From Bacillaceae bacterium OF18-1A (GTDB taxonomy: Bacteria > Bacillota > Bacilli > Bacillales > Bacillaceae_G): DNA of 64,000 bases. The stretch is taken from NCBI GenBank assembly GCA_027694045.1, contig JAQEWB010000002.1:744001-808000 (forward strand), read 5' to 3'. The notes below the pieces were generated by a model, which had not been told where the DNA came from, ran no database searches, and saw nothing but the letters and a program-made list of their open reading frames with translations. The position numbers and the translations under genes were made by a program. Positions 16,057-23,526 of this stretch are shown piece after piece (the first letter of the stretch is position 1; each line of letters opens with the position of its first letter).

Positions 16057-16898
16057 ACTTTGAAGTGTATACAGTGTCCAAATGGATCCTGGACTTGCAA
16101 TATTCCATCTTTGTACGTAGCAATCTTGCCAATATTTTTTAAGCTTTCACACACTTGCTCTTTTTGTTTTTCATCTGCTAATACAATGGTGAAATATTTC
16201 AAACCAACGGAATTTGGCATTTGTGGTGGTATTCCTTCACCTTGCCACGTATTTAAACCGATGTGGTGATGATAACCACCTGCGGATACGAACAATGCAC
16301 CATTACGAGCTGGTATTGTTATATCAAAACCAAGACCATCAACATAGAAATGTTTCGCTTCTTCTAAGTCGGCTACATGCAAATGAATATGTCCCATCAC
16401 AGTACCAGCTGGGAATCCATTCCATGCACTTCCTTGCTGTAATAACTCTTCACCAGCTAACGGGTTACTAACAAATGGTAGCTCTCCATTCTCATCACGC
16501 CAAACTTCTTTTTGACGATCATGATAAATTTCAATCCCGTTTCCATCTGGATCTGCTAAATAAAGAGCTTCACTAAAGTAATGGTCAGCTCCGCCATGTA
16601 GCGGATAGACTATCTCGACAAGATGACGAAGAATATTCGCTAAGTCTTGTCTGTTTGGTAATAAAATTGCGTAATGATATAATCCTGTTCTCCCTCTTTG
16701 TTTCGGAAAAGCATCTTTCTTTTCTTCAATGATAAGGAGTGGTTCATCATTTTCATTTCCAAATGTAATGACTGATTCCTCTTCTTTTAGCACTTTCATA
16801 CGTAACACTTCCGTATAAAACTCTAGTGATTTCTTTATGTTCGATACGTATAAATGAACAACATCAAGTGTTGTTCCGGGATGAAGTTGAAAGCTCAT
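16041..16898 (-). CDS. catE: Catechol-2,3-dioxygenase (two VOC domains)
   Basis: A 285-residue ring-cleaving dioxygenase of the vicinal oxygen chelate superfamily. The N-terminal VOC module has a full His/His/Glu set (VVHLYVS, GLYHYAI, GIEIYHD); the C-terminal module has GHIHLHV, HHHIGLN and CIHF, with His where Glu is usual. The length equals that of B. subtilis CatE, and it follows catD as in the B. subtilis catDE operon, which handles catechol and quinone stress under YodB and CatR. The ATG at 16898 (GGGGGT upstream) is chosen over a TTG seven codons earlier. Which module binds the iron cannot be settled from motifs alone. Confidence 0.85.
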   Translation of the reverse strand: MSFQLHPGTTLDVVHLYVSNIKKSLEFYTEVLRMKVLKEEESVITFGNENDEPLLIIEEKKDAFPKQRGRTGLYHYAILLPNRQDLANILRHLVEIVYPLHGGADHYFSEALYLADPDGNGIEIYHDRQKEVWRDENGELPFVSNPLAGEELLQQGSAWNGFPAGTVMGHIHLHVADLEEAKHFYVDGLGFDITIPARNGALFVSAGGYHHHIGLNTWQGEGIPPQMPNSVGLKYFTIVLADEKQKEQVCESLKNIGKIATYKDGILQVQDPFGHCIHFKVKGEA

Positions 16899-16919
16899 CT
16901 TGTTATACCCCCATTTCAA

Positions 16920-17324
16920 TTAGTTCTTCTTTGACATTTTCTCTTTTAAGAAATTATCTACAAAACCATCAGCTTTCGCAACAAATAAGTACGCACCCAT
17001 TGCTAATAATGCAAGTTCTAACTCAAATCCAGGATTTTTTCCGTCTCCTAACAAACCAGCTGACCATTTTACTTTTACAATTGCGCCAACCATAACAAGC
17101 GCAAATAATAACCCGATATATCTTACACCTAAACCTAGAATTAACAATAGACCTCCAACTACTTCTACTGTTGCTACACCGTAAGCAAGTCCTCCTGGCA
17201 AACCAATACTTGTGAACCACCCTGCAATATTGTCAATTCCTGATTGGAATTTTGTTAAACCGTGCATAAAGAACGTTACCCCTAACACGATGCGAATAAT
17301 TAAGTTACCGATATGTTGATTCAT
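16920..17324 (-). CDS. catD: DoxX family membrane protein, catechol operon
   Basis: A 134-residue membrane protein with four predicted spans and the DoxX core (MHGLTKFQSG after the first span; GGLLLILGLGVRY). First gene of the catDE operon, 21 bases before catE. In B. subtilis CatD with CatE is induced by catechol and quinones. GGAGAG precedes the ATG. A promoter with TTGTAA (17376-17371) and TATAAG (17353-17348), 17 bases apart, lies about 25 bases before the ribosome binding site; GTTTTGTA is repeated twice around it. The XRE/cupin regulator gene is divergent and could act here. Confidence 0.82.
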   Translation of the reverse strand: MNQHIGNLIIRIVLGVTFFMHGLTKFQSGIDNIAGWFTSIGLPGGLAYGVATVEVVGGLLLILGLGVRYIGLLFALVMVGAIVKVKWSAGLLGDGKNPGFELELALLAMGAYLFVAKADGFVDNFLKEKMSKKN

Positions 17325-17347
17325 TTCTTTCTCTCCTTTATAGTTTT

Positions 17348-17376
17348 CTTATACAAAACTTTTATTTACATTACAA
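17348..17376 (-). promoter_or_regulatory. catDE promoter
   Basis: Minus strand TTGTAA (17376-17371), 17-base spacer, TATAAG (17353-17348). The 8-mer GTTTTGTA occurs twice across the promoter, a possible regulator site. Confidence 0.55.
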
Positions 17377-17481
17377 AACATACACTAATTTTTTTTATTC
17401 GTCAATTCATTTTTATTGAGAAAAAATATATTTTTTTTGCTATGATACAAATAGTTGTTTACAAAAAGGAGCTTGATTTTT

Positions 17482-18027
17482 ATGAACATTGGTTCTGCAA
17501 TACGTGAAATTCGTCAACGTAAAGGCATAACAATCGCACAAATTTGTGAGGGAACAGGTCTTTCTAAAGGTTTTATGAGTCAAGTTGAAAATAATAAAAC
17601 ATCACCATCTATCTCAACTTTAGAAACAATCTCCAAGTTTTTAAATGTTCCCCTCCCTTATTTACTATTAGAACAAAAAGATCGCATGAAAATTGTCAAA
17701 AAAGAAAACCGCAAATACAGTGTTTACGGCAAAGACGAACAAAGAATTGAACATGTTGCAGAGCAAGGTGGACTTCGCTTAAATCTCGTAGAAATTCCTA
17801 CTGGATTTCCGAAAGAAAACTCACCCAATGCCCATGAAGGCGAAGAGTGTCATCTTGTACTGCGCGGAAAACTAGAGGTTCAACATGGTGAAGATATTGC
17901 AATTGTAGAAGAAGGGGATTCTTTCTCTTGGAATGCATGTGTTCCTCATATTGTTCGTAATATAGGAGAAGAAACTGCCTTATTACTCATCTCTAGTCAT
18001 GCGGAAAATCGAAAACGTGTTTACTAA
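17482..18027 (+). CDS. XRE family regulator with C-terminal cupin
   Basis: A 181-residue transcription factor. Residues 1-60 form an XRE helix-turn-helix (IREIRQRKGITIAQICEGTG then SKGFMSQVENNKTSPSIST); residues about 100-178 form a cupin_2 barrel (HEGEECHLVLRGK, EEGDSFSW, PHIVRN). Such regulators often sense a small metabolite through the cupin. The ATG at 17482 has AAAGGAG upstream; a longer frame from 17455 would include this site in codons. It is divergent from catDE, with both promoters in the 157-bp gap, so it may regulate that operon or itself; the ligand is unknown. Confidence 0.85.
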   Translation: MNIGSAIREIRQRKGITIAQICEGTGLSKGFMSQVENNKTSPSISTLETISKFLNVPLPYLLLEQKDRMKIVKKENRKYSVYGKDEQRIEHVAEQGGLRLNLVEIPTGFPKENSPNAHEGEECHLVLRGKLEVQHGEDIAIVEEGDSFSWNACVPHIVRNIGEETALLLISSHAENRKRVY

Positions 18028-18029
18028 AT

Positions 18030-18063
18030 AAAAAAGAAGCCTGATTTACAGGCTTCTTTTTTA
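18030..18063. terminator. Bidirectional terminator
   Basis: AAGAAGCCTG and CAGGCTTCTT form a stem with a 5-base loop between A- and T-tracts. Confidence 0.88.
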
Positions 18064-18438
18064 TTTCCTTATAATTCCACAGCTCGTCCCAACTAAGACT
18101 GTCTTCTCATGTTGATTGCGATAAACTGACTCAATTGAAACTTTTTTATATCCTTCCATCTGTTCAACATTTGTTAAAGTTAATTCACAAATGATTGTAT
18201 CTCCTGTAAATACTGGTCTAATAAACTCGCTTACTAATTCTCTCGCTATGTAATGTAATTCTTCTCCTACTTTCGTTCCAATACTAGCAGTCAATAAACC
18301 ATGTACCATTAATCGTCCATTCTCATCATATTCCATATGATGTCTACCTTTATCACCCGTGATATTTGCAAATTCTAAAACTTCTTCCTCCGTAAATCTT
18401 CTTTCGTATTTAAATACATCCCCAACCTTTATACTCAT
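18061..18438 (-). CDS. MaoC-like hot-dog fold protein
   Basis: A 125-residue single-domain hot-dog protein. The hydratase-2 motif FANITGDKGRHH (about 23-34) followed by MVHGLLTAS (about 44-52) matches the MaoC/(R)-specific enoyl-CoA hydratase family, although the usual Asp/Asn-Pro-x-His spacing is altered to DKGRHH, so it may instead be a thioesterase or inactive relative. Cytoplasmic. A perfect 9-1-9 palindrome (18473-18491) lies just upstream and may be its operator. It shares a terminator with the XRE regulator gene. Confidence 0.75.
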   Translation of the reverse strand: MSIKVGDVFKYERRFTEEEVLEFANITGDKGRHHMEYDENGRLMVHGLLTASIGTKVGEELHYIARELVSEFIRPVFTGDTIICELTLTNVEQMEGYKKVSIESVYRNQHEKTVLVGTSCGIIRK

Positions 18439-18472
18439 TTTTTATCCCCCTAATAATAAACAGAATTTTCTT

Positions 18473-18491
18473 TCATTTTATCATAAAATGA
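18473..18491. promoter_or_regulatory. Perfect 19-bp palindrome
   Basis: TCATTTTAT-C-ATAAAATGA, 35 bases before the hot-dog gene start. No T-tract follows the arms as in a terminator, so an operator is more likely. Confidence 0.4.
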
Positions 18492-18551
18492 GCCTCAATT
18501 CATTTGCTATTATGAAAAGAATCAAAATTCCTTAACTATAATTTTTCTTGT

Positions 18552-19010
18552 TTATCGATGGCCATCCCTTTTGGCAACTTGGTATCCATAGTACGCACAC
18601 GTTCCATTTCTTGATAACTCTCTCACTTCAAATCCACAACTTCTATAAAAATCAAAATTGTTCGCAGATGTATGTGCAAACCAATCACCGTGAGGCAGTT
18701 TTTGCAAGCAAAGGGATACAAGTTTTTTTCCTAATCCTTTTCCTCTATACTCACACTTCACAACTAAATTCACTATGTTCGCGACCATAATTTGATCCGA
18801 AATGACTCTAACCATAGCAACCATCTCTTCTTCATCCCAAATGGTAAAAGCCCATGTTGAATTTTCAAATGCTATCGTGAATTTTTCAATTTGCCAAGAA
18901 GGGATATTATCATTGCTCCAACCAGCGTCTTCAAACAAAGTTTTAATTGCATATGCTGGTACACCGACCGTTCCCTCACGAATAATAAGACCATTATGGT
19001 AAATATACAT
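18552..19010 (-). CDS. GNAT family acetyltransferase
   Basis: A 152-residue single-domain acetyltransferase. The acetyl-CoA binding motif is VKCEYRGKGLGKKLV (about 83-97), followed by FYRSCGFE near the C-terminus, the usual end of the GNAT core. The substrate is unknown. AGGAGGGG lies just before the ATG. It is on the same strand as, and 56 bases from, another GNAT gene upstream, so the two may form an operon. Confidence 0.82.
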   Translation of the reverse strand: MYIYHNGLIIREGTVGVPAYAIKTLFEDAGWSNDNIPSWQIEKFTIAFENSTWAFTIWDEEEMVAMVRVISDQIMVANIVNLVVKCEYRGKGLGKKLVSLCLQKLPHGDWFAHTSANNFDFYRSCGFEVRELSRNGTCAYYGYQVAKRDGHR

Positions 19011-19066
19011 ATAACCCCTCCTTTATTTTTATATACCATTCGGTGAAAGATATAATTCACCTTTTT

Positions 19067-19573
19067 TCAACCAACCCGCTTAATGGAATAAACGAGAACA
19101 TCCATCCCATGAAAAGAAGTTGTTTTCTCATAACTGAGCCCTGTTTTTCTAGCCACAAATATCGAGGCGGGATGGTTCGGATTAATAAGAGAAATTAATT
19201 TATTCATTTGTAATGCTTGAAAACCGTAGTTTCGAAATGCCGCGGCTGCTTCTTTTGCATATCCTTTCCCCCAATATTGAGGAAGTAACCAATACCCAAT
19301 CTCAATTTCCTCTTTTTCATCTACCTTCTGCTTTATTAACCCTGCATGACCAATTCGTATTCCCGTATCCTTTTCAATCATTACAAATAAACCGAGACCA
19401 TTTTTATAATTAGGGAGCACCCACTCCTCTAAGCTTTTTTTACATTGCATATATGTTTTTAACGTTCCATTTCCAATATAGCGCATTACCTCCTCGTTTC
19501 CCCATAATGAAGCATAGAACTGCAAATCATCCATTGTATATTTACGAAATTGTAGGCGATCTGTATGAAACAT
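19067..19573 (-). CDS. GNAT family acetyltransferase, RimJ/RimL type
   Basis: A 168-residue acetyltransferase of the acetyltransf_3 (RimJ/RimL) type. It starts with the typical TDRLQFRKYTMDD segment and has the acetyl-CoA loop in LPQYWGKGYAKEA followed by NHPASIFVARKTGL. The ATG at 19573 follows AAGGGGTG and is preferred to a TTG seven codons upstream. RimJ/L-like enzymes modify protein N-termini, but in Bacillus many act on small molecules; the substrate here is unknown. Likely co-transcribed with the GNAT gene downstream. Confidence 0.82.
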   Translation of the reverse strand: MFHTDRLQFRKYTMDDLQFYASLWGNEEVMRYIGNGTLKTYMQCKKSLEEWVLPNYKNGLGLFVMIEKDTGIRIGHAGLIKQKVDEKEEIEIGYWLLPQYWGKGYAKEAAAAFRNYGFQALQMNKLISLINPNHPASIFVARKTGLSYEKTTSFHGMDVLVYSIKRVG

Positions 19574-19698
19574 CTCAGCACCCCTTCCCACCAATTTGTA
19601 CGTTATTACCCGATCATATTTTACATATATACTAAATGTTACTCTCTATTATAAATGAACCAACAACAAAATACAGAACATTCAGTCTTCTAAAACAT

Positions 19699-19730
19699 AA
19701 AAAAGCAGCAGACAAATATTGTCTACTGCA
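19699..19730 (-). terminator. Terminator (minus strand)
   Basis: Minus strand GCAGTAGACAA and TTGTCTGCTGC form a stem with one mismatch, followed by TTTTTT; it lies downstream of the ankyrin gene. Confidence 0.7.
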
Positions 19731-19803
19731 TCCATATCATAACTAGCATAAAGAAAACTACAATTGAGGGGGGTGTAGGATTTTCAAATATACTAGATAC
19801 TTA

Positions 19804-19859
19804 TCCCGTTCTAACGGGCGGTAAACTTTCCAATTACAGTAAATTGAAAAGTTTACCGC
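19804..19859. repeat. Two adjacent strong hairpins, possible repeat or structured RNA
   Basis: CCCGTT-CT-AACGGG (19804-19817) is followed directly by GCGGTAAACTTT...AAAGTTTACCGC (19818-19859) with 12-base arms extended by AATT/AATT pairing. No T-tract follows on either strand. It lies just after the ankyrin gene. The compact design resembles interspersed repeats of Bacillus or a processed RNA end. Confidence 0.45.
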
Positions 19860-19870
19860 ACATAAGAACC

Positions 19871-20263
19871 TCATTCATCCGTTAAATAATCGTATACATG
19901 CTTAGATTTTTCTCCACCCATTCGCGCATGCTGGAGAAGAGAAATACCATGTGGACCAGACGCATGCAATGCTTCTGGTTGCACTACTAAAATAGCTTGT
20001 ACAACTTCTAATTCTCCAAGCATAGCTGCTGCAAAAATATCCATTCGCGCACCTTTTTCTAGTAAATAAAGAGCAATATCTTTCCGACCTACATGTGCCG
20101 CTGCTCCTAAAGCACTTTCCCAATCTGATCCGCCCCAATTGTAAGAAGCATGCAGTAAGCTTGGCGATTCAGCCAACAGTTCTTGTACCTTTTCTAAATT
20201 TCCGTGAGCTGCCATAACAAATTCTCTTACTAATTCAGTAGTAATACGCTCTTCTGTTTGCAT
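19871..20263 (-). CDS. Ankyrin repeat protein
   Basis: A 130-residue cytoplasmic protein with about three ankyrin repeats: MAAHGNLEKVQELLAESPSLL, AAAHVGRKDIALYLLEKGARM and AAMLGELEVVQAILVVQPEAL, followed by HGISLLQHA. Ankyrin repeats bind other proteins. Its start (AAGGAGAAG then ATG 20263) lies inside the last 34 bases of the siderophore ATPase gene, so it is translated from that iron-regulated transcript. Its role in iron uptake is unknown. Confidence 0.85.
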   Translation of the reverse strand: MQTEERITTELVREFVMAAHGNLEKVQELLAESPSLLHASYNWGGSDWESALGAAAHVGRKDIALYLLEKGARMDIFAAAMLGELEVVQAILVVQPEALHASGPHGISLLQHARMGGEKSKHVYDYLTDE

Positions 20264-21048
20264 CTTTCTTCTCCTTTTTTAGAAATTCGTTTCGGTGTAA
20301 AAAATGGCTTGTCGCTTCCTTGAAAAATATCTACCTCTATGCCGAATACACGTTGAAACATTTGATGACATAATACTTCTTCTGGTACACCATCATACTG
20401 AATCTTTCCTTGCTTTAGTACGAGTAAACGATCACTGTATTGAGCAGCTTGGTTAATGTCATGTAAAACCATTATAATTGTCATACCCAACTCCTCGTTT
20501 AATCGTTTTACAAGTTCCATTACTTCTAACTGGTGCACGATATCTAAAAAGGTTGTTGGTTCATCTAATAACAAGACATTTGTACGTTGTGCTAGCGTCA
20601 TCGCAATCCAAGCACGTTGTCTTTCTCCTCCTGATAAAGACTGTAAAAGGCGATATTCATATCCTTCAAGATTTGTAACAGACAGTGCCCAATCAACAAT
20701 TTCTTCATCTTCTTTATTTAAGCGGTCACTCCATGATTTATGCGGCCCTCTTCCGAACTCAATTAGTTCCTTCACTGTTAAATCTAATTGATGGTCATGC
20801 ATTTGTGGTAACATCGCCAATTGCTTGGCTACATCCACACTCTTCATTGTATGAATATTGTTTCCATCCAAAATGATGTCCCCTTCGCTTTGTTTAAGCA
20901 ATCTTGCTATTAAACGAAGCAAAGTAGATTTACCAGATCCATTCGGTCCGATTAAACTAACGATTTCTCCAGCTTTAATATGTACATTCATATTTTGCAT
21001 TTGAAATCCTTCAGAATGTGCGTAAAACACTTTGTTAACGGAAATCAC
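20230..21048 (-). CDS. Iron-siderophore ABC transporter, ATP-binding protein
   Basis: A 272-residue FecE/FhuC-type ATPase that powers siderophore import. Walker A GPNGSGKST (about 34-42), Q-loop LPQMHDH, signature LSGGERQRA (about 139-147), Walker B VLLLDEPT and H-loop LHDINQAA are all intact. It overlaps the permease gene at its start by 14 bases and the ankyrin gene at its end by 34 bases, marking one transcript SBP-permease-ATPase-ankyrin. The siderophore cannot be told from sequence. Confidence 0.92.
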   Translation of the reverse strand: MISVNKVFYAHSEGFQMQNMNVHIKAGEIVSLIGPNGSGKSTLLRLIARLLKQSEGDIILDGNNIHTMKSVDVAKQLAMLPQMHDHQLDLTVKELIEFGRGPHKSWSDRLNKEDEEIVDWALSVTNLEGYEYRLLQSLSGGERQRAWIAMTLAQRTNVLLLDEPTTFLDIVHQLEVMELVKRLNEELGMTIIMVLHDINQAAQYSDRLLVLKQGKIQYDGVPEEVLCHQMFQRVFGIEVDIFQGSDKPFFTPKRISKKGEERCKQKSVLLLN

Positions 21049-22072
21049 GTTGTTTCCCTCCTCTATGAATTAAATATAAGAAGAACGGACCACCTAAGAA
21101 GGACAATAAAATACCAACAGGTAATTCGATTGGATCGAACCAACTTCTTGCTATCGCATCTGCGAAAATAAGTAATATCCCTCCGCCAAGACATGATAAT
21201 GGTAGTAAATATTTATAATCATTTCCAACTAATAAACGTAACATATGAGGTACGACAAGACCGACAAATCCAATAAGTCCAGAAACACTAACTGCAATTC
21301 CAGCTAATAACGTACTTACTACAATTAAATAAAACCGGCTTCTTTCTACGTTATGTCCTAATAATTTCGCCATTTCATCTCCAAGCATTAATACTCGAAT
21401 ATGCTTAATACCAAAGAAAGCCAATATAATAGCGAATATTGCATAATAAATAATCATATTGAAATGCGCCCAACTTACACCACCGATGCCACCAGCTAAC
21501 CACGGTAATACGGATTGTACTTTATCACTATGCAATAACATTAATGCTGACGTCGCTGCACCAATTAATGCATTAATTGACACACCTACTAAGACTATTC
21601 TTGAAGGTGGTGCTCCTTTTTGCCATGATAGAGCATAAATGACCATCGCTGTTATGAAGGCTCCTAAAAACGCTCCTAGCGGTAAAAAAGCCATGTGCTG
21701 TGGAAATAGAATCATAATTACAATCGCTACAAGACCCGCTCCAGATGAAACACCGATAATACCAGGGTCTGCAAGAGGGTTTCTCATCACCCCTTGCAAT
21801 AATGCACCCGATGCAGCTAAGCATGTTCCTACTATAAAACCAACGAGCACTCTCGGTATACGAAGGTCCCATACAATCCGATGAACGGTCGAACCTTCAT
21901 CTTGTATTCCTGTTAAAATATCTCGTAAAGAAAAAGATAAACTTCCTGCGAAGAGGCCGTAAAAAAGTCCTAGAAACGTTAATACAACTAAAGTAACTGC
22001 TATTATCCATCTTTTTTTCGCAAAAGGATGTTCCTTTTCTCTTACTACTTCACTACTCTCCATACTTATCAT
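21035..22072 (-). CDS. Iron-siderophore ABC transporter, permease
   Basis: A 345-residue FecCD family permease with about ten membrane spans and the conserved features of the family (RIPRVLVGFIVG, LADPGIIGVSSGAG, LGHNVERSRF, VGLVVPHMLRLLVG). It has one permease gene only, so it probably works as a homodimer. The ATG at 22072 overlaps the stop of the binding-protein gene (ATGA); an ATG three codons later has better spacing from AGGA and may be the real start. Either way translation is coupled. Confidence 0.92.
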   Translation of the reverse strand: MISMESSEVVREKEHPFAKKRWIIAVTLVVLTFLGLFYGLFAGSLSFSLRDILTGIQDEGSTVHRIVWDLRIPRVLVGFIVGTCLAASGALLQGVMRNPLADPGIIGVSSGAGLVAIVIMILFPQHMAFLPLGAFLGAFITAMVIYALSWQKGAPPSRIVLVGVSINALIGAATSALMLLHSDKVQSVLPWLAGGIGGVSWAHFNMIIYYAIFAIILAFFGIKHIRVLMLGDEMAKLLGHNVERSRFYLIVVSTLLAGIAVSVSGLIGFVGLVVPHMLRLLVGNDYKYLLPLSCLGGGILLIFADAIARSWFDPIELPVGILLSFLGGPFFLYLIHRGGKQRDFR

Positions 22073-23016
22073 TTCCTTACATCTTGTATACTTTTATACA
22101 TAAAGTCCATTGCTTCTGTAACTTTTGTTCCCGGATTAGATCCAAATAAGTCAGGTGGTAAAATAACTACACGATTTTGTTTTACTGCCTCTAAATTTTT
22201 CCACGCTGCATTTTTCATCATTTCGCCTTCGAATGCTTTTTTCACGCTATTTGGATCTCCATGTGTAATTAAATAAATTACATCTGGATTCGCCTCAATA
22301 ATTCGCTCTACACTTAGTTGGGCGTATTGCGGATATTCTTTCATCTCTGGAAAACCAGCTGCAATATTTTTCCCGCCCGTCTTCTCTAAAATATCGCCTG
22401 ATAAAGAAGTCGGTAATGCCGCTAAATAAGTGCCTGGTGCTCCATACACTAGCAATGCTTTCACATCGCTCTTTTTCTCATATTTCTTCATTTGATCATT
22501 CATTTTTTGATTAAGTTCTTTCGCTTTGTCTTCTTTCTTCATTACCGTTCCGTATATTTCAATATTCTTTTGAATATCTTGTACCGAATTCGCAGAAGAA
22601 ATGATTACTTTCGTCCCTTGCCCTTCAACCGTTGGAATATTTTTTTGGAATCCGTTGTTAGCAACAAGTACATCAGGCTTTAAACTAGCAATTTGCTCAA
22701 AATTCGGCTGATGTGCATTTCCGATTACTTGCACTTTCTTTAACTCCTCTGGAAGAGTTAATTTCGTATCCGGACGGCCTACTATTTTCCCACCTAAAGC
22801 GTGAATAATATCCATATCTCCCATGCTTAATGTGGCAAAACTCTCTGGCTTTTTATCAAATGCCACCTTTCTTCCTGATGAATCGGTAATTTCGATTTTC
22901 TCTTTTCCTTTTTCTGTTTTTGTTGCAGATGCTTTTTCGTTTTCCTTTGCACTGCAGCCTATTAATAAGAAAAAAATAGATAAAATCGCTGTGAATAGCG
23001 TAATACATTTTTTCAT
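22069..23016 (-). CDS. Iron-siderophore ABC transporter, substrate-binding lipoprotein
   Basis: A 315-residue lipoprotein of the FecB/FepB-type periplasmic-binding family. Signal peptide with lipobox LLIGCS (Cys about 21), Lys-rich linker, then two lobes joined by a long helix: ITDSSGRKVAF, IVGRPDTK, ASLKPDVLVANN, and the second lobe with DVIYLITHGDP and FGSNPGTKVTEAMDFMY. It captures ferric siderophore at the membrane for the downstream permease. GAGGTGG precedes the ATG. Two Fur boxes in the 120 bases upstream mark it as iron-repressed. Confidence 0.92.
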   Translation of the reverse strand: MKKCITLFTAILSIFFLLIGCSAKENEKASATKTEKGKEKIEITDSSGRKVAFDKKPESFATLSMGDMDIIHALGGKIVGRPDTKLTLPEELKKVQVIGNAHQPNFEQIASLKPDVLVANNGFQKNIPTVEGQGTKVIISSANSVQDIQKNIEIYGTVMKKEDKAKELNQKMNDQMKKYEKKSDVKALLVYGAPGTYLAALPTSLSGDILEKTGGKNIAAGFPEMKEYPQYAQLSVERIIEANPDVIYLITHGDPNSVKKAFEGEMMKNAAWKNLEAVKQNRVVILPPDLFGSNPGTKVTEAMDFMYKSIQDVRK

Positions 23017-23031
23017 TCTTCCACCTCTAAT

Positions 23032-23083
23032 TGATAATGATAATCATTAATTACTATTTTACTTTAATTGATAAAGATTATCA
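23032..23083 (-). promoter_or_regulatory. Two Fur boxes
   Basis: TGATAATGATAATCA (23032-23046) and TGATAAAGATTATCA (23069-23083) each match the Bacillus Fur 7-1-7 consensus TGATAATNATTATCA with one mismatch. They lie 15-67 bases before the siderophore-binding gene, at the expected promoter. Confidence 0.88.
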
Positions 23084-23120
23084 TTGTCAAGATGAAACGC
23101 ATACATTTTCTATAAAAATC

Positions 23121-23165
23121 AAAAAGCACTACGAAAAGAGATTTCCTTTTCGTAGTGCTTTATTT
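23121..23165 (-). terminator. Terminator of yrhC
   Basis: AAAGCACTACGAAAAG and CTTTTCGTAGTGCTTT form a 16-bp perfect stem with T-tracts on both sides. Confidence 0.85.
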
Positions 23166-23172
23166 ACCAATA

Positions 23173-23400
23173 TTATTCACATTTATTTTCCTCTAACTGA
23201 TTACGCATCACTTTCACACGCTGAAAGAAAAAGAACGATAAACTTAAAAATATAACGATACTCCCCATCATAACAACGGATTGAATGATTTCTTTTGCTC
23301 CATTCGGAATCAATAGACCGACCATTAACAGTGTACTTACTGCGAGAAGAATTTGTCCGAACCGAGTATAATCTTCTATTTTTTCTTGTAAGTCTTTCAT
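23173..23400 (-). CDS. yrhC: YrhC family small membrane protein
   Basis: A 75-residue protein with two membrane spans (ILLAVSTLLMVGLLIP and VVMMGSIVIFLSLSFFFF) after a charged start KDLQEKIEDYTRFG. Length, topology and position near mccAB match YrhC, which in B. subtilis ends the yrrT-mtnN-mccA-mccB-yrhC operon. Here adhE, with its own promoter region and terminator, lies between mccB and yrhC. The ATG at 23400 with GGAGGAG upstream is chosen over a longer frame. Function unknown. Confidence 0.7.
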   Translation of the reverse strand: MKDLQEKIEDYTRFGQILLAVSTLLMVGLLIPNGAKEIIQSVVMMGSIVIFLSLSFFFFQRVKVMRNQLEENKCE

Positions 23401-23489
23401 TATGTTCTCACTCCTCCATTTCACTTTATCATATTCTATTAAACTTAAAGACAAGTAAATACAGCCAGTGAGGGGGATGTTTTCCAATA

Positions 23490-23518
23490 GAAAAAGAGCC
23501 GCTTTATTGCGACTCTTT
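23490..23518 (-). terminator. Terminator of adhE
   Basis: Minus strand AAAGAGTCGC...GCGGCTCTTT stem with one mismatch, followed by TTTTC. Confidence 0.75.
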
Positions 23519-23526
23519 CCTATCCA

